Shown: in pieces, positions 1-7,200 of the stretch | How positions within the stretch are numbered: position 1 is the first letter of the stretch | How the letters are laid out: every line of letters starts with the position of its first letter | Assembly: GCA_026770585.1 (NCBI GenBank) | Contig: MU646826.1 | Coordinates: 14,505-25,022 of the forward strand | DNA length: 10,518 nt | Origin: Baffinella frigidus | Lineage: Eukaryota > Cryptophyceae > Cryptomonadales > Baffinellaceae | Reading direction: 5' to 3' | Notes under the pieces: model-generated | Told to the model about the DNA's origin: nothing | The model's database searches: none | Seen by the model: the letters and a program-made list of their open reading frames with translations, nothing else | Made by a program: the position numbers and the translations under genes

Positions 1-95
1 GACGAGGGCGCATGAGTGGGAGGTCCCGCACGCGACCGCCGAGACCGCCTTCCCTCCAAGGTCCGATCTCGCGAGGCTGAGCGGGTTTGAGGGTG

Positions 96-101
<6 letters not shown>

Positions 102-132
<31 letters not shown>

Positions 133-150
133 TGTGTGTGTGTGTGTGTC

Positions 151-184
<34 letters not shown>
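102..184. repeat. Compound dinucleotide microsatellite (GA)n(TG)n(GA)n
   Basis: A run of GA repeats passes into TG repeats, broken once by TCTG near the middle, and returns to GA. The array is symmetrical: GA on both sides and TG in the centre. It is probably polymorphic in length. No function is implied. Confidence 0.97.
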
Positions 185-203
185 CTGGGTCAACCTTATG
201 CAA

Positions 204-226
204 ATGCGCCCGGAATCCGGGCGCAT
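204..226. repeat. 23-bp perfect palindrome
   Basis: Two 11-bp arms (ATGCGCCCGGA and its complement) surround a single central base. It stands alone with no T-run behind it, so it is not a terminator of bacterial type. It could be a remnant of a foldback element. Confidence 0.8.
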
Positions 227-692
227 CTGTGAGGGCTTGACTTAAGCGGTACGTGGGGGTATTCCAGGGGCGCCCTTTGAGCCATTGGGGCGCCCTTGGA
301 GCCGTTTTCTCACTAAAATCGACTTTTGAATCCAATTTACTCTCGAAAAATTAACTTTTGAATACCCCCCCCTCCAGCCCTGCGTGGTGACTTGAGCGGT
401 ATGCCCATAAGTCCCATCCAGGGTGGCCAGTCCACGCCAGGTCACAAGTCGAAATTTGAACGTTTTTTCATTTTACTACACGATCTAGAAGTAAAGTTGA
501 TTCTACCCGAGAAACATGCCAAATGTGTTGGGAATTGGAGCTGTTTGCCGCCGGAGATTTAAAAATCTGTACCACACTAAGCCATCTAAACACTTTTAGC
601 GCGAACGAGTGTGTGTGAAAAAGGAACTTGTGCCCTGGCATAGACAACATGCAAAGGGTTCCTCGTCTCCAGAGGTTCCCAGGTCTAATCTG

Positions 693-826
693 CGGAGACA
701 AATAAAAATATGACTTTCTGGTAACGAAATTTACTACACAATTAGGTTTCACTAGTAGTAGTAAAGCCGCTGTGTAGTAATTTTCGTTGACATAAAAGTG
801 ATGTTTTTATTCGCTTCCGGAGGTGA
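693..826. mobile_element. Foldback element with 68-bp MITE at its centre (copy A)
   Basis: The outer arms are about 28 bp (693-720 and about 790-826). They share the core AATAAAAA flanked by CGGA on one side and ACTTT on the other, with about 22 of 28 positions matching. Exactly between them sits a short element (about 722-789) with terminal inverted repeats of the form AACGAAATTTACTACACA. The outer arms also resemble the arms of the foldback at 2482-2652 (AATAAAAATAT followed by ACTTTCTG), so the short element may have entered the middle of a relative of that one. Confidence 0.7.
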
Positions 827-870
827 GGTCGCCTTGTAACCCTCCACCAGCACCCCGAAGCAGCTTATTT

Positions 871-1023
871 CTAGCTCTGTCCCACTTCGATTTCGTCTCC
901 CCATCAATTCGCCCCCCCCCCATTTCTCAGGTAAATTTCATGGGGGGGGGGTCAAAATTTACCTGAGAAATTTTGGGGGGGGTGAATTGATGGGGAGACG
1001 AAATCGAAGTGGGACAGAGCTAG
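871..1023. mobile_element. Long foldback element, about 68-bp arms
   Basis: The left arm (871-938) begins CTAGCTCTGTCCCAC. The right arm (955-1023) is its near-perfect reverse complement and ends GGGACAGAGCTAG. The loop is 16 nt and includes a G-run. The arms themselves contain C-runs and G-runs that differ in length, as expected if homopolymers slip. There is no coding capacity, so this is a MITE/foldback-type structure or a recent inverted duplication. Confidence 0.9.
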
Positions 1024-1227
1024 TATTTCGGGCCTGGGAGCTGCGGATATGATCAGGATATTCATTCCATAGGAGCCTACGGTACGACATGCCTAGGGAC
1101 CTAGGGATTTCCTAGGGGGGTGAATAGATGGCTGCTACACTTTAAAGTGTATCCCCTGGGGAGAATCCCGTTTTCGAAAACCGGGGACACGCTTCAACGG
1201 GGTGTTGGTGGTTGAGTTCATGCAAAA

Positions 1228-1373
1228 AGCTAACGCCAGCGAGGTACTTAGAGCCTACGGATTGCCTACGGTAGGAGCCCCCCTCCTGCGACTTTTAAAT
1301 TCCTTTTTTAAAAAAAGGTCGTAGGAGGAGGGGGGGTTCCTACCGTATGCGAAGGGGTCCGCTGGCGTTAGCT
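1228..1373. mobile_element. Foldback element, 146 bp
   Basis: The ends are AGCTAACGCCAGCG (1228-1241) and its exact complement (1360-1373). Inside are further imperfect arms containing CCTACGGTAGGA with C-rich and G-rich runs, and an AT-rich centre near 1300. The motif CCTACGGTAGGA also occurs in the palindrome at 1965-2064, so the two elements may belong to related families. Confidence 0.85.
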
Positions 1374-1386
1374 TCTGGCATTAGTA

Positions 1387-1440
1387 TGCAACGCTTGTGC
1401 CAGGCGGAGAGAGCATTCAGGAGAACCAGCGTCGAGGGGG
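1387..1440. repeat. Dispersed repeat, first copy
   Basis: The segment GCAACGCT...TGCCAG.CGGAGAGAGC followed by ATTCAGGAGAACCAG and GTCGAGGGG occurs here and again at 1762-1850. Both copies sit beside G-runs. I do not recognise a protein family in it. Confidence 0.75.
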
Positions 1441-1453
1441 GGGGTGTACGCAT

Positions 1454-1586
1454 GTGGAAACTCTTTTAATTCAAAAAACTTCTGCAACGAAATTTACTAC
1501 ACAGAACTGTCTTTACCAGTAACGTTAAAGAAAACGTGTAGTAATTTTCATTGAAATTCAGTTTTTCAGATTAAAAAAGTTTTCAC
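1454..1586. mobile_element. Foldback with 68-bp MITE at its centre (copy B)
   Basis: The outer arms, 1454-1480 and 1560-1586, are inverted repeats of 27 bp with about 22 matches (GTGGAAACTC... against GTGAAAACTT...). Between them lies a 69-bp element (1485-1553) with ends CAACGAAATTTACTACACA and CGTGTAGTAATTTTCATTG. These outer arms are unrelated in sequence to the arms around copies A and C. Confidence 0.75.
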
Positions 1587-1620
1587 AGTAGTACCTCGGG
1601 GGGGGGAGGTGTACCGTTTT

Positions 1621-1679
1621 TCCTTCACTTGTAAAATAAACCCTGTTTTAAAATAGTCGCACTTCTAGCCTCGAGTGGT
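1621..1679 (+). mobile_element. Truncated right end of the CCACTCGAGG MITE family
   Basis: About 57 bp match the right end of the complete element at 8742-8940. Both contain CCTTCACTTGTAAA, then CCCTGTTTTAAAA, and both finish CTAGCCTCGAGTGG. I found no matching left end nearby, so this copy appears truncated. Confidence 0.75.
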
Positions 1680-1761
1680 ACCTCGGGCCCATTTCTCCCA
1701 CGTCGTCTCCATGTGGGAGAGATGGGCCCTTTTCACATTAGTACCTCGGGGGGGGGGGGTT

Positions 1762-1850
1762 GTGAGCAACGCTGGTTGATGGTGCCAGACGGAGAGAGCA
1801 TTCAGGAGAACCAGAAGAGAGCATTCAGGAGAACCAGTGTCGAGGGGGGA
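1762..1850. repeat. Dispersed repeat, second copy with internal tandem duplication
   Basis: Second copy of the repeat at 1387-1440. Here the segment AGAGAGCATTCAGGAGAACC is present twice in direct succession (about 1794-1836). The surrounding stretch also repeats the block CCATTTCTCCCACGTCGTC (about 1689-1710 and 1863-1886). Confidence 0.75.
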
Positions 1851-1948
1851 AGTCTACCGCTCGCCCATTTCTCCCACGTCGTCTCCAATGTTCGCGGTCG
1901 ACCCGAGCCCTGCCGTGTGCGCGGCTCAGCTTAGTAGGGTAACGGACT

Positions 1949-2064
1949 AAAAATGGGGTAGTTAGGCCTACGGCATTGCCTAGGACCTCCTACTGTAGGC
2001 CGAGGGATCCTAGGACCAAAAAGTCTCGGCCTACGGTAGGAGGTCCTAGGCAATCCCGTAGGCC
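1949..2064. mobile_element. 100-bp palindromic element with 40-bp arms
   Basis: Arms at 1965-2004 and 2025-2064 are near-perfect complements (outer GGCCTACGG, inner CTGTAGGCCGAG). The centre is a short spacer containing GGATCCTAGGACC. To the left, AAAATGGGGTAGTTA (1950-1964) belongs to the element too, because the second copy (6863-6955) carries the same words in inverse orientation beyond its right arm. Confidence 0.88.
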
Positions 2065-2138
2065 AAAATCGTAGGAGTTTTTGGTCATAGGAGCGCGCGG
2101 CTCGTGTGACGCACGGAACAATCCACTGGCAGTTGGAG

Positions 2139-2247
2139 GTGGCTCAAATAGTGCTCTGGGGCATTTTCGATCTGCCTTGGATCGGGGTCGGATCCGACCC
2201 CGATCCAAGGTAAAATCGAAGACCTTCCAGGGCACTATTTGAGCCAC
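2139..2247. mobile_element. Palindromic element, 109 bp
   Basis: The ends are GTGGCTCAAATAGTGC and its complement. The centre (2175-2210) is a perfect 36-bp palindrome around GGATCC. It directly adjoins the next foldback (2251-2387), so two separate palindromes stand back to back. Confidence 0.88.
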
Positions 2248-2250
2248 TTT

Positions 2251-2387
2251 CATCTCCACAAAAGTATTAATTAATTGCTTTTGGTGCAACGAAATTTACT
2301 ACACAAACGCTTTACTATTACTTTTATGAGCAAATCGTGTAGTAATTTTCGTTGCCCAAAGCAATTAATTAATACTTGTATGGAGAT
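2251..2387. mobile_element. Foldback with 68-bp MITE at its centre (copy C)
   Basis: The outer arms (2251-2281 and 2358-2387) share AAGTATTAATTAATTGCTTT almost perfectly and extend outward through ATCTCCA. The centre is the 68-bp element 2287-2354, with ends CAACGAAATTTACTACACA and GTGTAGTAATTTTCGTTG. The arms again differ from those of copies A and B. Confidence 0.85.
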
Positions 2388-2481
2388 TAACTTGGGATGG
2401 CTGGTGGATCACGCGCGGCAGTAGTTGAGGCCTATTGTGGAAGGAATTAGTTGTGGAGACCCAAACAAGATCGCCCTGTCC

Positions 2482-2652
2482 TTATCTCCGATATCGAATA
2501 AAAATATTCACTTTCTGCCACGTCTAAAGTCGATTATCACCCTGAAAATAAACAACTTTGGCGTGTCAAATCAAATGTGGTTACACTTTCAAGGCGATAA
2601 TCAACTTTAGAGGAGGCAGAAAGTGAATATTTTTATTCGATATCGGAGATAA
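2482..2652. mobile_element. Foldback element, 171 bp
   Basis: The arms run from 2482 to about 2541 and from about 2597 to 2652. The outer parts (TTATCTCCGATATCG, then AATAAAAATATTCACTTTC) are perfect complements. The inner part (CTAAAGTCGATTATC against GATAATCAACTTTAG) is imperfect. A 55-nt loop has no coding content. Confidence 0.9.
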
Positions 2653-3002
2653 ACCCTGCCCAGCTCGAGAGATCCCATCAGCGAGAAGGACGGGGGAAAA
2701 GCGAGGTTTAATAAGATGACAAACACGACCGCTGCACGCCACATGGAGAGGTAGGACGAGACGTAGGGGCTCTAGCCCAAGTACACCCCGAGGGGTGTAT
2801 GTAGAGGGAAACCGTCACGTCCGCTAGGACAAGCTACCTACACTACAGCAAACACCTGTTCAGCTCGAGAGATGAGCGACAAGGACCGCAACTTGGAGAA
2901 TGAGCATCTGCCCCGCAGACTGCATGGGCCCTTCAACCCCACACACCGGACTTCCAAGGGATTTTGAATAACCCCTAAGCGATAAGACCTAGGACCCTTC
3001 AG
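2653..3002. other. Non-coding stretch with small repeats only
   Basis: No gene seen. CAGCTCGAGAGAT occurs at 2661-2673 and again at 2861-2873, 200 bp apart. A small palindrome TACACCCC/GGGGTGTA lies at 2782-2799. The stretch may be the distal intron or downstream flank of the minus-strand RCC1-type gene, but no exon can be placed in it. Confidence 0.5.
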
Positions 3003-3004
3003 TA

Positions 3005-3195
3005 CTACTGAAAAGCCACAGGGGAAGTCTCAAAAGCCACAGGGGAAGTCTCCTGTCGCCTACTTTGGAGCCATTTTTCCCTCAAAAGGCAATTTCTACC
3101 CCAAGGACGTGACCAAAATTCGTCAAAAGGTAACCTACAAGTAACTTTAGTGTCGTATCCAAGAATTTGAGACTTCCCCTTTGGCTTTGCAGTAG
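3005..3195. mobile_element. MITE, CTACTG...CAGTAG family, copy 1
   Basis: About 30-bp terminal inverted repeats begin CTACTGAAAAGCCACAGGGG and end with the complement (CTTTGCAGTAG). TA on both sides (3003-3004 and 3196-3197) could be the target duplication. The 21-bp segment beginning AAAAGCCACAGGGG is exactly repeated in tandem at 3011-3052, a slip within the left end. The interior (GGCAATTTCT, GACGTGACCAAAATTCGTC) matches the second copy at 5168-5356. Confidence 0.88.
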
Positions 3196-3359
3196 TAGGT
3201 AACCTGTAGGGGCATAGGGGGGGTTGTCATGGATAAGGTAACGGAAAGGTGGCCCGATTTGGGCCAAAAATCCCTTCGTAGCCCGCTGTGTGGATGGACC
3301 CTTCCGGCATAGGGCTGCAGCGTGGATGATCCCAATCGATTCCCTTCTTTCTCTGTCAC
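3196..3359 (-). other. Probable intron or flank of RCC1-type gene
   Basis: Lies downstream, on the minus strand, of the RCC1 exon and its 56-bp copy. Open frames cross it, but none resembles a known family and they overlap the MITE. I see no further RCC1 repeat here. Confidence 0.4.
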
Positions 3360-3415
3360 GACCCTGGGACCCTGAGTGCTGTATCGACCTAGTTGCCCGT
3401 GGTCGGAACGCCCCC
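3360..3415 (-). repeat. Exact 56-bp copy of the 3' end of the RCC1 exon
   Basis: Identical to 3563-3618, 203 bp away in the downstream direction of the minus-strand gene. It covers the coding words for GRSDHGQLGRYSTQGPRV. The flanks of the two copies differ, so only the exon edge has been copied. Between them (3416-3562) there is no gene, only imperfect inverted repeats such as GTGGATCCAAACTAC near 3487. Identity of 56/56 suggests a recent event or gene conversion. Confidence 0.93.
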
Positions 3416-3562
3416 CCACCCAAGATCAGACGAACAGCAATTGCAAAAGTCAATTTCCCGGATTTCAGGGGGAATGCACGCCAAAAGTGGATCCAAACTA
3501 CGAAAATGGTAGTTTTTAACGTGGATAAGATTTTACAATTGCTCCGCGTAAAATCTAGGGTG

Positions 3563-3805
3563 GACCCTGGGACCCTGAGTGCTGTATCGACCTAGTTGCC
3601 CGTGGTCGGAACGCCCCCAGCACTTGACCCCCCCGTCGAAAAAAGTGACGCATGTATGCCCCCCCCCCGCGGAGACCGTCACGCCCATCTCCCCGCACGG
3701 TGCCGCGATAGCGGAGGGAACGAGATTTTTGAGGAGAAATGCCGAGAGCGCCAGAACAACGCTTCTGCGGATAGGGCCATGCAGGAGGCTGGGCATGCTG
3801 TCCAC
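3563..3805 (-). CDS. RCC1-repeat protein with signal peptide, first exon (partial)
   Basis: An open frame starting ATG at 3805 reads 81 recognisable residues. Residues 1-12 are a short lead with HGPIRR. Residues 15-35 are hydrophobic (SVVLALSAFLL...), ending in SAIAA, a typical signal-peptidase site before PCG. Residues 42-72 form one RCC1/BLIP-II type unit: VSAGGGHTC, then DGGVKCWGRSDHGQLG. The family folds as a beta-propeller made of several such units, so more exons must follow downstream on the minus strand, but none is visible. The exact exon end is uncertain; several GT donors lie near 3563-3590. A secreted or ER-directed RCC1-like protein is inferred, and its partner is unknown. The last 56 bp are duplicated at 3360-3415. 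The gene is divergent from MSH2. If no other exons exist, it would be a fragment. Confidence 0.72.
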
Positions 3806-4119
3806 GCGAGAGGGGTGGGGTGTGGCCGCCGCCTCAGCGGGCTTCGGAGCGTGATGGCGGCGTGTTCAGGGCCGCGGGGAGTGTTGCACCCCCAGCGCTC
3901 TGTCGTCGTTTGCGGGTATCGGGTCATAACCTGTTAGACTGTCCCGTCCAGGTTGCGAGCCTCGTCCCTACCAAACACTCCGAAGTGGATCAAATCGAGT
4001 CTTGGTGATGAGCCATTATCGCCGAGGGGCTGGTCGAAAACGACCGGCTACCCGGAGAAACGGCTCAACGTACACCTCCAATCTGACGCAATTCAGGGTT
4101 TCCCGCCATTCCAGAAAAA
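3806..4119. promoter_or_regulatory. Divergent intergenic region between RCC1-type gene and MSH2
   Basis: The 314 bp between two start codons pointing away from each other should hold both promoters and 5' UTRs. I see no clear TATA box. It includes GGTCATAACCTGTT and CCAGGTTG.GAG (about 3924-3961), which also occur in the inverted segment 9791-9830, and a small palindrome GGTCG-AAAA-CGACC (about 4033-4046). Long frames on both strands here are accidental in GC-rich DNA. Confidence 0.5.
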
Positions 4120-4234
4120 ATGCCTCGGGCGAGCGCGAATGGAGGCAAGGCCGCGGCCGAAGACGACGACAACGGCGGGGAGGACATGCAGGAGGATGAT
4201 GCCCCCGACACGCGCCAGCCGGCGCTGCAGCTCG
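4120..4234 (+). CDS. MSH2: MSH2 exon 1
   Basis: Starts at ATG 4120 in the context AAAAAATGCC and codes 38 residues plus one base. After MPRASANGG comes an acidic stretch (EDDDNGGEDMQEDDAPD) likely to be disordered, then PALQL. The donor is CTCG|GTTCTT. Joined to exon 2 it makes a GAT codon, giving LQLDGQEAMGF, which matches the LQLES...GF word order in animal MSH2. This join is the main support for the start and for the donor choice. Confidence 0.85.
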
Positions 4235-7200
4235 GTTCTTCTCCTTTCCCTTTGGTCGGGGCTGGCCCGTTTGCCGTGTGGTTTCGTGGCGATGTTGTGG
4301 GGGCGCACGGGTAGAGTGTGCTCGTCGGTGTGTCACGGGGCAAGTGGTTTGCGCCACAGAGGGGTGGGAGGCGCATCATTTGGTAAAGGCGCACTGGGTG
4401 AGCTGTGGGGAGGGACCAGGGCGAAGGCCGAATCTGCCTTAAACCCGTCCCCAGATTGTGGGTCGAGGGGTTGGCGGTGGAATGGCGGGATCCATGCATC
4501 GTGAGCCTCGCAACGTGATACCTCTGGAAAGACGAAGGAACGATCTTGCCTTCATGAAGGAGACTCGGTTCTTGCACTGACGGAACGGTCTGCTCTGCTC
4601 TTTCCAAGGAAAGAGGCTGCGGGTGTCAACGTGGCGCTGGAGCGAGGGCGGTGAAACGATGATGCTGACGAGCGGGTGTTCGCAGATGGGCAAGAGGCCA
4701 TGGGGTTCATGAAGACCTTCAAGGCCATGGAGGAGCCCCCCCCGTGCACGGTATCCCCCTCCCCCCCCTGCCCCGGTCTCTCGAACCTGTCTCCGCGCAA
4801 AGAGGGGTCCCGTGGTCGCGCTTGCGACCTAAGGAGCGGATGGCGAGCCGCCTGCCCGCAAACCTCACCTCCATGCAGAGCGTGGCAACGTGGGGCACGT
4901 GCTGCTTACCGAGCCGGCGTGGCTGACCGGCGTGCGCCCCTCCTGCTCGCGCAGATCCGATTCTTTCACCGCAAGAGGGATGGCGACTACTACTCGTGCC
5001 ACGGCGCGGACGCGCTTTTCATCGCGCAGGTGCCTAGCACTGCCTCACTCGTTGACTGACTGTTATCGAGTTGCCATGCTGGGTTTGCGGTACACATCCG
5101 TCTTTGGAGCGGGAAAGAGCCCGGGCTCACCAAATTGGAGAGCCCAGATCGACTGAGACAGAGCTAGCTACTGCAAATCCACAGGGCAAGTCTCAAAAAG
5201 TAGCGGGAAGGATCCTCCCCGCTACCTTGGAGCCATTTGCATCCCAAAAGGCAATTTCTGCCCCAGGACGTGACCAAAATTCGTCAAAAGGCAACCTATA
5301 ATACTTGTAGTGTCGTGTCCAAAGAATTTGACACTTCCCCTGTGGATTTGCAGTAGAGGGTGCCCCTCTTGACGCTCGCAGATATCAAACAAAATTTCCT
5401 TTTTGGACGCATCCAACGCATCCATGCTCATTGGCGGCGACTCGACGAGAAGTTAACGTGATGCACTGACTGGCTTCTTGGTCCTGTGCCATGCGCCATC
5501 GGCAAGGCTGTCTCGGCATACATAGCCATCTGGGCAGGGCGGTGAACCGAATTAATTGCGATTTTCGCGTGGATCGTGTGCGTTTTCGCGTCCCACATCC
5601 TGGTGTTGGGTTACGGGTGTCAGTCCCGCCACCTAACAGATGCCATCTCAGATTTGGCTGGAGATTCAGGGTTTCGCGAGGGGCGATGTGCAAGCTCGCT
5701 GCCGCACTTTGGACGATTGGTGCTGTGAAAGATGCGTTGACGAGGTGGGTGCTAGGCTAAATTTAGTGTCGATCGAATTGAGTTTTGACCACTATCGCCC
5801 GCAGGAATGCTATCACACCCTCTCGGTTGTCAAGTACATGGGCAGCAACAACGACTTTGCAGGTGCGATGCCCACCCCTCTCGCGCTGCCGTACTCGGGT
5901 TGGCCTACTATTCTCTAGTTGACATGCTGGGTTTGCGGTACACACCCGTCAACTATCGAGCGGGAAAGAGCCCTGGTCCACCAAATTGGTGAGCCCAAAT
6001 AGACTGAGACAGCGCTAGACCCTTCAACCGAGAAACACCAGGAGCATCACGACCCTAACAGGTCTAGACGCGTAGATGCCGATGTTGACTTAACCGATAT
6101 TGACTTAACCCCACACCCTTCACGCAGGGGTGGCGGTGTCGCAGGCGAACTTCAACTCGTTCAACTCGAGATACCCAACCCTCTAGTTATGCCTCCATCG
6201 GTGTGACTGACTATTCTCAAGTTGACATGCTGGGTCTGCGTGACAACTTTGGTAACTTTCACAACTCCGTCAACGTTAGACTCGAATGCCCTGTGGCGTG
6301 TAGGGTTGGCGGTATCGAACGCGAACTTCAACTCGTTCACGGCGTAGATGCCGATGTTGACTTAACCGATGTTGACTTAACCCCACACCCGTTCCCATGT
6401 CCACCCTCCGGGGTGGTTGAGAGCAGCTTGAGCCCCCTGGTCTCGTCGAATCCCTCCCCCTAGCGTGCGCCGTCGGTTCATCAGCTTATTAAATCTCGCT
6501 TTTCCTTCACGCAGGGGTGGCGGTGTCGCAGGCGAACTTCAACTCGTTCACGGCGCAGCTCCTCACCCAGAAGCAGCACCGCGTCGAGGTCGGAGCCTCA
6601 AATGACCCTGGAACTGAACTTTGTTCGGATCAAATTCATCGCGAAAGATAACTGCATCAGTCCCCTAATTAGCGTTTTCGTTTAATTAGGAAGCCTGATT
6701 AAATTTACTATGCCCTAACTAATTTCTCCTATTCGACCTCCTATTGAAAAGGAACTGATTCAGTTATCTTCCGAGATGAAAATCCTCTTGGAACGTCCCA
6801 TGCGTGGACGAGAGGTCCAGGGGTGCGTGGAAGAGAGACCTGTATTGATACCAACACGGCCATCCTACCGTAGGCCGAGGGATCCTAGGACCAAAAAGTC
6901 TCGGCCTACGGTAGGAGGTCCTCGGCAATGCCGTATGCCTAACTACCCCATTTTCAGGCTGTTAGCCTATGAACCTAGTAAAGCCTTCCTGTTTTGATTC
7001 GAACCTGAGCGAATGCGCACGACGCGCCCAACCACACGAGGCCATGTATGCACCCCGCCGAGAGGGGTCATGCGCACTCGGAAGTCATAACTAAGCACTC
7101 ACCTACTTGTAGAGATCAGAGAGCCCTCTATCTGTTTTGACTTGTGACGTCTGATCTTCTGGTCTTCTGAGTTTCACGTAGGTGAGTTCTCACTTGGTCG

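Larger units (their letters stand above)
1..690. other. Non-coding stretch, no gene seen
   Basis: No frame here gives a recognisable protein. It holds the compound microsatellite (102-184), a 23-bp palindrome (204-226), a 20-bp tandem duplication at 267-306 (two units starting GGGGCGCCCTT) and an inverted pair GGGGGTATT (255-263) and AATACCCCC (361-369). That pair may mark a degraded foldback element spanning about 241-400. From 400 to 690 I see only an AT-richer stretch that includes a motif TTACTACACG (about 473-482), which resembles the tip of the 68-bp element described further on. Confidence 0.6.

Noticed and set aside
1990-2289. A 99-codon minus-strand frame
   Set aside because: It runs through two palindromic elements, so its sequence is explained by their arms.
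3082-3453. A 123-codon minus-strand frame sharing LLTNFGHVLG with a frame at 5222-5431
   Set aside because: The similarity is that of the two MITE copies at DNA level. The frame is not kept between copies outside this word.
3953-4607. Long overlapping frames on both strands (up to 183 codons)
   Set aside because: They overlap MSH2 exon 1 and intron 1 in other frames, are rich in R, P and G as expected of GC-rich DNA, and resemble no family.
5640-5804. Extension of MSH2 exon 4 upstream in the same frame (QARCRTLDDW...)
   Set aside because: The frame is open but bears no similarity to MSH2, and exons 3 and 4 join in phase at 5029/5805 with the family pattern unbroken.
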